Origin: a bacterium | GTDB taxonomy: Bacteria > SZUA-79 > Acidulodesulfobacterales > Acidulodesulfobacteraceae | Reading direction: 5' to 3' | Assembly: GCA_021821565.1 (NCBI GenBank) | Contig: JAKACI010000047.1 | Coordinates: 1 to 8,758 of the forward strand | DNA length: 8,758 nucleotides | Shown here: in pieces, positions 1-5,677 of the stretch | How positions within the stretch are numbered: the first letter of the stretch is position 1 | Layout: every line of letters starts with the position of its first letter | The notes under the pieces: generated by a model | What the model was told of the DNA's origin: nothing | What the model saw: the letters and a program-made list of their open reading frames with translations, nothing else | Database searches by the model: none | Translations under genes and position numbers: made by a program

Positions 1-539
1 GTCTGGGAATAGAAAGATCTTCCGCTGATTACATGGGCATGCTTGCAACCGTTATTAATGCGCTTGCTTTGCAAGCGGGATTAGAGGATATCGGCGTTAT
101 ATCAAGAGTGCAGTCTGCCATAACAATGCAGCAGGTTGCGGAGCCTTATATAAGACGAAGAGCCATAAGACATCTTGAAAAAAAAAGAATTGTTATTTTT
201 GGAGCAGGAACGGGAAATCCTTATTTTACGACAGATACGGCTGCATCTTTAAGAGCAATGGAAATACATGCGGATGTTATACTAAAGGCTACAAGAATTG
301 ACGGAGTTTACGATATGGACCCTATGCTTCACAAAACTGCGCTTAAGTTTTCTAAATTATCATATATAGATGTTTTAAACAGAGATTTAAAAGTTATGGA
401 TTCAACTTCAATTTCTATGTGTATGGATAATAATTTACCGATTATAGTATTTAATTTATTAACTGCGGGTAATTTGTTGAAAGTTGTGAAAGGAGATGAA
501 TCTATAGGAACTATTATTGCTAAAAATTTAAATAATTGA
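1..539 (+). CDS. pyrH: UMP kinase, 3' part (5' end outside window)
   Basis: Phosphorylates UMP to UDP with ATP in the cytoplasm; the bacterial enzyme is a hexamer of the amino-acid-kinase fold, distinct from eukaryotic UMP/CMP kinases. The reading frame is already open at base 3 and gives 178 codons, against about 240 for a full protein, so roughly the first 60 residues (including the N-terminal phosphate-binding loop) lie upstream. Recognisable family segments are [16 protein letters not shown] near the window start, then the [15 protein letters not shown] nucleotide/phosphate-binding loop, [12 protein letters not shown], and the C-terminal [18 protein letters not shown]. The ATG at 33 lies inside a conserved helix and is not the start. 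It is the first visible gene of the pyrH-frr-uppS-cdsA block, with 48 bases to frr. The family identity is secure; nothing is unusual in the visible part. Confidence 0.96.
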   Translation, partial: LGIERSSADYMGMLATVINALALQAGLEDIGVISRVQSAITMQQVAEPYIRRRAIRHLEKKRIVIFGAGTGNPYFTTDTAASLRAMEIHADVILKATRIDGVYDMDPMLHKTALKFSKLSYIDVLNRDLKVMDSTSISMCMDNNLPIIVFNLLTAGNLLKVVKGDESIGTIIAKNLNN

Positions 540-587
540 AATATATATATAATTATTTATTCAAAGTTTATTTAAAGGAATTACTCT

Positions 588-1148
588 ATGAATGAAAATG
601 AATTAATTTCGGAATTAAAGCAAGATATGACTAAAGCTTCAGAGGCTTATAAAAATGAACTTTCCAGAATTAGAACAGGCAGGGCTTCCGCAGCGTTAGT
701 GGATAATATTACGATTGAATATTTCGGAGCGTTATCTCCCTTGATAAGGCTTGCTACCGTTTCTATTCCGGACAGCAGGACAATAATGATTAATCCGTGG
801 GATGTAAACTCTCTTGGGAGCATAGAAAAGGCTATACAAAAACACGATCCGTCTTTAAATCCTTCTAATAACGGCAAAAGTATTACAATACTTATTCCGC
901 GGCTTACGGAAGAAAGAAGGAAAGATATCAATAAACAAATTAGCAAAATTTCTGAATCTATGAAACAGGAATTGCGCAATATTAGGCGTATTGCTAATGA
1001 TAAAATAAAATCGGCTGAAAAAGAAAAAACAATAGATGAAGACAAATCGTTTAAACTGCAGAAAAAAGTTCAGGAATTAACGGATTTTTATATAGAAGAA
1101 ATTGTTAAAATTACAAAAGCTAAAGAAAAAGATATTATGGAAATTTAA
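588..1148 (+). CDS. frr: Ribosome recycling factor (RRF)
   Basis: RRF acts with EF-G after termination to split the ribosome from mRNA. The 186-residue length matches the usual 185. The three-helix-bundle half shows the signature SRIRTGRASAALVDNI near residues 26-41. The central beta domain holds LATVSIPDSRTIMINPWD, and the hinge region holds LNPSNNGKSITILIPRLTEE. In that stretch most homologues read IR after the glycine; here it is IT, a mild substitution. The C-terminal third is a long charged helix rich in Lys and Glu, as expected. AAAGGA at about 574-579 serves as the ribosome-binding site 8 bases before the ATG. The stop overlaps the uppS start (TAATG), so the two are probably translationally coupled. 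Position after pyrH is the common bacterial arrangement. Confidence 0.98.
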   Translation: MNENELISELKQDMTKASEAYKNELSRIRTGRASAALVDNITIEYFGALSPLIRLATVSIPDSRTIMINPWDVNSLGSIEKAIQKHDPSLNPSNNGKSITILIPRLTEERRKDINKQISKISESMKQELRNIRRIANDKIKSAEKEKTIDEDKSFKLQKKVQELTDFYIEEIVKITKAKEKDIMEI

Positions 1149-1876
1149 TGAAAGAAAAAATTATATTTGACAATTTGCCGCATCATATAGCAATTATAAT
1201 GGACGGAAACGGAAGATGGGCAGAAAAAAGAAATTTAGATAGAATTGAAGGGCATATAGAAGGAATTAAAGCATTAAGAAGTGTGCTAAAATCTTCATTA
1301 GAATTTGGAATTAAGTATCTTACGGTTTTTGCGTTTTCATCTGAAAATTGGCAAAGACCCAAAAAAGAAGTGGATTCTTTAATGCATCTTTTAGAACAAT
1401 ATATTTCGGCAGAACTTCCTATGCTTATTAAAAATAAAATAAATTTCAACGTTATTGGAAATATTGAAAAAATTCCGTATTCGGCAAAAAGAAATATTTT
1501 AAACGCTATAAATAAAACATCGGAATATAGCGATATTTTTTTAATATTAGCCTTGAGCTATGGTTCGCGGGAAGAAATAATCAATTCTGCCGCTAAAACT
1601 GCGTTAGATTTTAAAGAAGGCAAGATAAAAAACTTAGATTTAATAGACGAAAGTGTTTTTTCTTCCTATCTTTACACTAATGATATGCCTGACCCTGATT
1701 TATTAATAAGGACGGGGGGAGAAGAAAGAATCTCAAATTTTTTACTTTTTCAGATAGCATATGCCGAATTGTATTTCACTAAAACTATGTGGCCTGATTT
1801 TGGAAGAAAAAATCTCATATCCGCTCTTAAAAATTATGAAAAAAGGATTAGAAGATTTGGGAAAATTAAAATTTGA
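1148..1876 (+). CDS. uppS: Undecaprenyl diphosphate synthase (cis-prenyltransferase)
   Basis: Condenses farnesyl diphosphate with eight isopentenyl diphosphates to give the C55 carrier lipid for peptidoglycan and other envelope polymers; soluble or membrane-associated. The 242 residues contain all cis-prenyltransferase blocks: HHIAIIMDGNGRWA with catalytic Asp19, His36 in EGHIEG, FAFSSENWQRP at about 62-72, and LLIRTGGEERISNFLLFQ with diphosphate-binding Arg188, Arg194 and Ser196. Next comes AYAELYF with Glu207, the expected metal ligand. The start is the ATG of TAATG at the end of frr; no separate SD is needed if translation is coupled, although purine-rich sequence at the frr 3' end could help. 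Its substrates derive from the MEP pathway, whose second enzyme (dxr) lies two genes downstream. No defect is visible. Confidence 0.97.
   Translation: MKEKIIFDNLPHHIAIIMDGNGRWAEKRNLDRIEGHIEGIKALRSVLKSSLEFGIKYLTVFAFSSENWQRPKKEVDSLMHLLEQYISAELPMLIKNKINFNVIGNIEKIPYSAKRNILNAINKTSEYSDIFLILALSYGSREEIINSAAKTALDFKEGKIKNLDLIDESVFSSYLYTNDMPDPDLLIRTGGEERISNFLLFQIAYAELYFTKTMWPDFGRKNLISALKNYEKRIRRFGKIKI
1841..1847 (+). promoter_or_regulatory. Ribosome-binding site deciding the cdsA TTG start
   Basis: AAAAGGA inside the uppS coding region, 9 bases before TTG 1857. The ATG candidates at 1761 and 1836 have no comparable purine-rich site, which is the reason for preferring TTG. This is by-eye evidence only. 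Confidence 0.45.
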
Positions 1877-2678
1877 TTTAAAAAGATTTATTACAGGTAT
1901 AGCATTCGGCGCTTTAATTATTTTATCTATTTTTTTGCTTAATAGTTCAGGTTTTTTTTTTATTTGCGCAATATTAATTTCGCTTTCCATATATGAACTG
2001 TTTTTAATTCAAGATTTGAACAAACCGGATTTTTTTCTTCTTCCTATTTTGTTGTCTGTTGCAATAGCTTATTCCAATATTTTTCTATCAGCCGATTTAT
2101 TTGTCTTAATTCTTTTTACGGCATCTTTTTTATTGCTGCTAAAAAATATCTTATTGTTTAATTCCGAAAACGGACGCAGTATTTATTTAGATTTATTTTC
2201 TATTGTTTATGCAGGATTTTTTTTATCGTTTATCGTAAAAATATTTAATTTACCTCAGGGCAAATTGCTGCTGCTGCTTTTGTTTATTATAATATGGGCT
2301 TCCGATATATTTGCGTATTACGGAGGGAGACATTTCGGCAAGCATTTTCTGCATCCGTCTTTAAGTCCGAAGAAAACTGTTGAAGGCGCTATATGCGGTT
2401 TTGCAGGCGCTATCGGTACTGCATTTATTTTTAAATTGTTAGTCAGTAATAATTTTGAACAATATAATATTTTCAAATATATTTTAATTATGAGCATAAC
2501 GGTGATTGTCGGAATGGCTGGAGACTTAGCCGAATCTCTTATTAAAAGAATTGCGGGCAAAAAAGATTCAGGTCGTATTATTCCAGGGCATGGAGGCATA
2601 CTTGACAGGATTGACAGTTTGATTCTTGCAGCGCCTGTTTTTTATTATATGTTTTTTTATCTAATTTTAAAGAAATAA
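1857..2678 (+). CDS. cdsA: Phosphatidate cytidylyltransferase (CDP-diglyceride synthase)
   Basis: Integral membrane enzyme converting phosphatidic acid and CTP to CDP-diacylglycerol, precursor of the phospholipids. The C-terminal family signature is intact: Ser227, then KR, KKDSG, PGHGG and DR-D ending at Asp253. Before it lie several hydrophobic segments (first ITGIAFGALIILSIFLL, then at least five more), and a YYGGRHFGKHFLHPSLSPKKT cytoplasmic block typical of CdsA. Start choice: the frame is open from ATG 1761, but family members begin just before the LKRFITG segment. I chose TTG 1857 because AAAAGGA (1841-1847) lies 9 bases upstream, giving 273 residues and a 20-base overlap with uppS. 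ATG 1836 (280 residues) is the alternative, without an SD. Product is secure; the exact start is not. Confidence 0.93.
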   Translation: MGKLKFDLKRFITGIAFGALIILSIFLLNSSGFFFICAILISLSIYELFLIQDLNKPDFFLLPILLSVAIAYSNIFLSADLFVLILFTASFLLLLKNILLFNSENGRSIYLDLFSIVYAGFFLSFIVKIFNLPQGKLLLLLLFIIIWASDIFAYYGGRHFGKHFLHPSLSPKKTVEGAICGFAGAIGTAFIFKLLVSNNFEQYNIFKYILIMSITVIVGMAGDLAESLIKRIAGKKDSGRIIPGHGGILDRIDSLILAAPVFYYMFFYLILKK

Positions 2679-2695
2679 AGTATTGTATTTTATAC

Positions 2696-2731
2696 GATAT
2701 TATAAATATTATATATAATATTTATAATATC
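2696..2731. repeat. Perfect 36-bp A/T palindrome
   Basis: The half-site GATATTATAAATATTATA (2696-2713) is followed directly by its exact reverse complement (2714-2731), checked base by base: 18 pairs without mismatch. Only the outermost pair is G-C. It starts 18 bases after the cdsA stop and ends where similarity to the DUF1016-type relic begins. As RNA it could form a long A/U hairpin, but there is no G/C-rich stem or U tract after it, so it is not a classic intrinsic terminator. It might be the edge of an insertion, an mRNA-processing hairpin, or a protein-binding site; the sequence does not decide. Confidence 0.8.
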
Positions 2732-2734
2732 CAA

Positions 2735-2965
2735 ATCCCGATTATTCTGTCAAAGACTAAAACAAACGAAGAAAAAGAGTTTTATATAAGATTGTCTATA
2801 AAAGAAAACTACAGAAAAAGAGAGTTAGAACGCCGGATAGACAGCGGCTATTATGAACGGGCAATGCTTTCAAAGAAAAAAGTGTCTCCGGCGGTGACAC
2901 AAATACATCGCGGTATTACCAATGCTTTTAAAGATACCTATATTTTATACTTTTTAAACCTCTGA
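2735..2965 (+). pseudogene. Relic of a DUF1016/YhcG-type nuclease-family protein (internal fragment)
   Basis: In the frame starting at 2735 about 76 codons read IPIILSKTKTNEEKEFYIRL, then SIKENYRKRELERRIDSGYY, ERAMLSKKKVSPAVTQIH and NAFKDTYILYFLNL, ending in TGA at 2963. This matches from memory the middle of DUF1016 (YhcG family) proteins, where a helical N-terminal domain (characteristic RELERQIDSG-YER and FKDTY-L-FL) precedes a PD-(D/E)XK nuclease domain. There is no ATG, GTG or TTG start upstream in frame, only the A/T palindrome. The N-terminal beginning and the whole nuclease domain are missing, because the stop falls right after FLNL. It therefore looks like a truncated, non-translated remnant inserted between cdsA and dxr. 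G+C is not visibly different from its neighbours. Family assignment rests on motif memory and needs a profile search. Confidence 0.72.
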
Positions 2966-2980
2966 TAAAGAGCATAAATA

Positions 2981-4129
2981 ATGAAAAAAATTTTTATAGC
3001 AGGTTCAACAGGTTCAATCGGCAAATCAACTATAGAGGTAGCATTGTCTTATCCTGAAAATATTACGGTAACGGCAATTTCTGCAGCGCATTATTCGGAA
3101 ATTTTACTAGAACAGGCTGTAAAGCTAAAACCTAAATATTGTTTTATTCCCGACAAAAATGAAGCTTCAAATGCAGAGGCGCATTTTAAAAAAAATTGTA
3201 TAAATACTTTGATTTTTTATGAAGAAAAGAATCTAAAAGAAATAATTGACTCGGAAGAAGTTGATATTGTTCTTAACTCTATAAGCGGTTCTTCGGGACT
3301 TTTGGCTTCCTATTATACTATTCTTGCAGGAAAGGATATAGCCCTTGCAAATAAAGAATCTTTAGTTACCGCAGGGGATATTCTCATAAAACTTTCCAAA
3401 AAAACAAATTCTAAAATAATTCCTGTAGATTCGGAGCATTCTGCTATTTTTCAATGTTTGAGATGCGGCGTCAAAAAAGATTTAAAGAAACTTATTTTAA
3501 CTGCTTCAGGCGGTCCGTTTCTTAACACGGAGTATAAAAATTTAAGCAGCGTTACAAAAGAAATGGCATTAAACCATCCTAAATGGAAGATGGGAGAAAA
3601 AATCACGATTGATTCGTCAACTTTAGCCAATAAAGGTTTAGAAATTATAGAAGCGCATTATTTATTTGATATAGAGGAAGATAAAATAGATGTTGTTATA
3701 CATCCTCAAGCCGTTATTCATTCTATGGTTGAATTTCATGACGGAACAATATTGGCTCAGCTTGCCGATGCCGATATGAAAGGACCTATAGGATATGCGC
3801 TGTCTTACCCTGAAAGATTAAACGGTTTAATGAAATCAATTAATCTTGCGAAAATAGGCAGTATAGAATTTTTTGAACCCGATTTGCAAAAATTTCCTTT
3901 TATATTTATTGCAAGAGAAGCGCTAAAAATAAAAAAAAGTATGCCATGCGTTTTTAGCGAAGCAAATGAATTTTTTGTCAAAAAATTTCTTGAAGGAAAT
4001 ATTAAATTCACCGAAATTGCGGAAAAAGTAAAGAAGGTAATGGAAAAACATATCTCTTTTGAAATGAATAATATTGAAGACGTGCTGGAAGCTAAAAGAA
4101 TAGCAAAAGAGCTTGCCTCTAAAGTCTGA
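2981..4129 (+). CDS. dxr: 1-deoxy-D-xylulose 5-phosphate reductoisomerase
   Basis: Rearranges and reduces DXP to 2-C-methyl-D-erythritol 4-phosphate with NADPH and a divalent metal; committed step of the MEP isoprenoid pathway and the fosmidomycin target. The 382 residues (E. coli 398) contain the N-terminal NADPH-binding GSTGSIGKST (8-17) and ALANKESLVTAG. Metal-binding Asp150 and Glu152 lie in PVDSEHSAIFQ, followed by LTASGGPF. The flexible-loop HPKWKMG contains Trp202, and NKGLE holds Glu221, the probable third metal ligand. The C-terminal helical domain is complete. AAAGAG (2967-2972) is a modest SD 8 bases before ATG 2981. In related operons dxr follows cdsA closely; here 302 bases with a palindrome and a gene relic intervene, so it may be transcribed from its own promoter, though none is obvious. 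rseP, the frequent next gene, is absent. Confidence 0.98.
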   Translation: MKKIFIAGSTGSIGKSTIEVALSYPENITVTAISAAHYSEILLEQAVKLKPKYCFIPDKNEASNAEAHFKKNCINTLIFYEEKNLKEIIDSEEVDIVLNSISGSSGLLASYYTILAGKDIALANKESLVTAGDILIKLSKKTNSKIIPVDSEHSAIFQCLRCGVKKDLKKLILTASGGPFLNTEYKNLSSVTKEMALNHPKWKMGEKITIDSSTLANKGLEIIEAHYLFDIEEDKIDVVIHPQAVIHSMVEFHDGTILAQLADADMKGPIGYALSYPERLNGLMKSINLAKIGSIEFFEPDLQKFPFIFIAREALKIKKSMPCVFSEANEFFVKKFLEGNIKFTEIAEKVKKVMEKHISFEMNNIEDVLEAKRIAKELASKV

Positions 4130-4365
4130 TAGAACAAAGCAACACGATATTAACTTTCAATATTAATATTAACGCAGGTTACTATTTATTATTTAAAATA
4201 TAATAATATAAATTTCTATCGGAATATTTTTTGCAGTATTCATAATAAAATTAAACTAATGCTTATTATTAACGGCACTTTAATATTAGCGGTAAACTTA
4301 GTTTAAGTATCTTAATCTTATATAATATAAAAACAATATGCAATCAATAAATAATAGAAAATATA
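4130..4365. other. Convergent intergenic region, A/T rich
   Basis: These 236 bases separate dxr (plus) from the 123-residue gene (minus), so both transcripts end here. I see no coding frame, tRNA or known RNA family. The only structure I could define is the imperfect inverted repeat at 4251-4306. No canonical terminator with a GC stem and U run is present on either strand. Confidence 0.6.
4251..4306. repeat. Inverted repeat between convergent genes (possible bidirectional terminator)
   Basis: TTAAACTAA (4251-4259) is the exact reverse complement of TTAGTTTAA (4298-4306). Inside it, GCTTATTATTAA (4261-4272) pairs imperfectly with TTTAATATTAGC (4279-4290), with one bulge and one mismatch, around a CGGCAC loop. 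The place between two convergent genes makes a transcription-end role plausible, but stem stability is low and no U tract flanks it. Confidence 0.35.
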
Positions 4366-4737
4366 TTAAAGTTCTTTAAATTCTAGGTCAATCAAATTAT
4401 TTATAAGCAGCGTCGCTTCTTTATATTTTATTTCTAACGGAGCGTCAATAATAATCAAGTCTATCATTTTTATAATAGTATCTTTTAAATAATCGTCGAT
4501 CTTACGTTTAACGATAAAACTTGATATATGTCTGACTTTGTTGTTATTTTGAAATTGGACGGGTTCCAATTTTTCTGTTTCTTCATAAAGCGAAATAATA
4601 TCTAAAATTACCGATCTTAAAGTATATATTAAAAAAGGGTCAATTTCTAAATTGATAATAATTTCCGGCAATATTAATACTAAATTTTCTTCAGAAAGAC
4701 CGGCGTTTAATATTTCTTTTATTTTATTAAGTTCCAT
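4366..4737 (-). CDS. Hypothetical protein, 123 residues
   Basis: I do not recognise this protein. It begins MELNKIKEILNAGL and ends in NNLIDLEFKEL. It is rich in Ile, Leu, Glu and Asp, and looks all-helical. Hydrophobic stretches (LVLILPEIIINLEIDPFLIYTL at about residues 19-40, and a second near 90-100) are broken by charged residues, so a soluble helical bundle is more likely than a membrane protein. There is no signal peptide, Cys, or metal-binding motif. Codon choice resembles that of the neighbours, and no other gene occupies this stretch, which supports a real gene. Against it: no SD precedes the ATG, only TATAAT 2 bases upstream of the start codon. It is convergent with dxr and divergent from the carbonic-anhydrase-like gene, hence probably monocistronic. 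No function is proposed. Confidence 0.62.
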   Translation of the reverse strand: MELNKIKEILNAGLSEENLVLILPEIIINLEIDPFLIYTLRSVILDIISLYEETEKLEPVQFQNNNKVRHISSFIVKRKIDDYLKDTIIKMIDLIIIDAPLEIKYKEATLLINNLIDLEFKEL

Positions 4738-4818
4738 AGATTATATCAAGAACAGCCATATCAACGCAGAGTCATATATAAAGTAAGCAACTATTATATA
4801 TAAATTAAATTGAATCTA

Positions 4819-4879
4819 TTAAATAAATAAATTAAATAAATAAATTAAATAAATAAATTAAATAAATAAATTAAATAAA
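4819..4879. repeat. 13-bp tandem repeat (TTAAATAAATAAA), four perfect copies plus a partial
   Basis: TTAAATAAATAAA occurs four times head to tail at 4819-4831, 4832-4844, 4845-4857 and 4858-4870, followed by a 9-base partial copy (4871-4879). All bases are A or T. It lies in the divergent region between the hypothetical gene and the carbonic-anhydrase-like gene. A related but looser pattern (AATAAATAAA twice) follows at 4921-4940. It is probably a slippage-prone microsatellite-like array; an effect on DNA bending or transcription is possible but unproven. Confidence 0.85.
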
Positions 4880-4970
4880 TTAAAAATTGTAAATAAAAAT
4901 TATAATTATTATATTAAATAAATAAATAAAAATAAATAAAAATAATTTTTTAAATTCATCTTAGTTATTA

Positions 4971-4976
4971 TATAAT
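4971..4976 (+). promoter_or_regulatory. Possible -10 box for the carbonic-anhydrase-like gene
   Basis: A consensus TATAAT stands 23 bases before ATG 5000, which would place the transcription start just upstream of the GGAGGA SD. No good TTGACA-like -35 is present at the usual distance, and TATAAT arises easily by chance in DNA this A/T rich, so the call is weak. Confidence 0.3.
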
Positions 4977-4999
4977 ATAATAAAAATGGAGGACTATAA

Positions 5000-5515
5000 A
5001 TGATTCTTGAGAGTTATTTAAACAAAATTCCGGATATTCATGATTCAGTGTATCTTTGCAATAACGTAGCAATCATAGGCGATGTTAAAATAAAAAAAGA
5101 TTCAAGCGTATGGTTTGGTGCTGTTGTCAGAGGAGATGTAAATTATATAAAAATAGGCGAAAGAACAAATATTCAGGATAACAGCGTGCTGCATGTCCAG
5201 CATGATACTGGACCGCTAATTATAGGAAGCAATGTTACAGTCGGTCATAGCGTAAATTTACATGGATGCTCTATAGGGGATAATTGTTTAATAGGGATAG
5301 GAGCTATAATTTTGACGGGAGCCGTAATAGGCAACAATTGCATAATAGCGGCGGGAACTGTTATTAAGGAGCATTTTGTTGTTCCTGACGGCAGCCTTGC
5401 GGCGGGAGTTCCAGGCGTTATAAAAAAAAGCCTTACAAAAGAAGATATAGAGTCTATAAGTTCATCCGCCCAAAATTACATAAATTATGTTAAAAATTAT
5501 AGGAATGTAAAATAA
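5000..5515 (+). CDS. Gamma-carbonic-anhydrase-family protein (YrdA/PaaY type)
   Basis: Left-handed beta-helix protein of the gamma-carbonic anhydrase / hexapeptide-repeat family, expected to be a cytoplasmic trimer with a metal at each subunit interface. The 171 residues show successive hexapeptide turns (for example VAIIGDVKI, IGSNVTVGHSV, IGDNCLIGIGAII, IGNNCIIAAG). The three presumed zinc/iron ligands are His65 (VLH), His83 (GH) and His88 (LHG). Conserved Arg44 and Asp46 (VRGDV) and Gln59-Asp60 are also present. The C-terminal helix closes the fold. The length is that of the short YrdA/PaaY/CamH group, which lacks the acidic proton-shuttle loop of archaeal Cam, so carbonic anhydrase activity is possible but not assured; some relatives have other or unknown roles. 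A strong GGAGGA SD (4988-4993) lies 6 bases before the ATG. It appears to be a single-gene unit. Confidence 0.92.
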   Translation: MILESYLNKIPDIHDSVYLCNNVAIIGDVKIKKDSSVWFGAVVRGDVNYIKIGERTNIQDNSVLHVQHDTGPLIIGSNVTVGHSVNLHGCSIGDNCLIGIGAIILTGAVIGNNCIIAAGTVIKEHFVVPDGSLAAGVPGVIKKSLTKEDIESISSSAQNYINYVKNYRNVK

Positions 5516-5544
5516 AAATTGATTTAATGAATTATAAGAACTGA

Positions 5545-5564
5545 ATTCCCGTCTTTGCTGGAAT
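5545..5564. repeat. dRS3-like interspersed repeat element
   Basis: ATTCCC (5545-5550), eight bases, then TGGAAT (5559-5564). This fits the ATTCCC-N8-GGGAAT pattern of Neisseria dRS3 and of the many GTCATTCC...GGGAAT repeats scattered in other bacterial genomes, with one mismatch. On the minus strand it reads GGTCATTCCAGCAAAGACGG and continues into GAATTC. It stands out as a G/C-containing island within A/T-rich intergenic DNA. The arms pair over 5 bases, with the inner G-C as an extra pair after a mismatch. Only one copy is in the window, so that it is repeated elsewhere in the genome is inference. Confidence 0.55.
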
Positions 5565-5610
5565 GACCGATAATTTCATAGTCGCAATTTTGGAACATAT
5601 GACATAATTT

Positions 5611-5630
5611 ATAATATAATATAATATAAT
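5611..5630. repeat. ATAAT pentanucleotide repeat, four copies
   Basis: ATAAT is repeated four times without interruption and continues into ATATC. The array contains several overlapping TATAAT sequences 45-65 bases upstream of the phosphatase start, so one could act as a -10 box. No -35 element at a correct spacing singles one out. Confidence 0.6.
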
Positions 5631-5677
5631 ATATCAATTTTATAATAGTAATATTTTTATTAGGGGATGCAGATATA

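Noticed and set aside
647..1045. Minus-strand open frame of 132 codons opposite frr
   Set aside because: Antisense shadow of a certain gene; no family resemblance and no ribosome-binding site.
1761..1856. Upstream extension of cdsA to ATG 1761
   Set aside because: It would overlap uppS by 116 bases and add a non-membrane leader not typical of CdsA; there is no SD.
4738..4745. Leaderless promoter for the hypothetical gene (TATAAT just before its ATG)
   Set aside because: The box is only 2 bases from the ATG, so the transcription start would fall within or after the start codon; no matching -35 was found.
4801..4950. Possible CRISPR-like or origin (iteron) array
   Set aside because: Units are directly adjacent without spacers, purely A/T, and there are no cas genes, DnaA boxes or rep gene nearby.
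5545..5564. dRS3-like hairpin as the terminator of the carbonic-anhydrase-like gene
   Set aside because: The stem is short with a mismatch and no U run follows it; the repeat-element explanation fits better.
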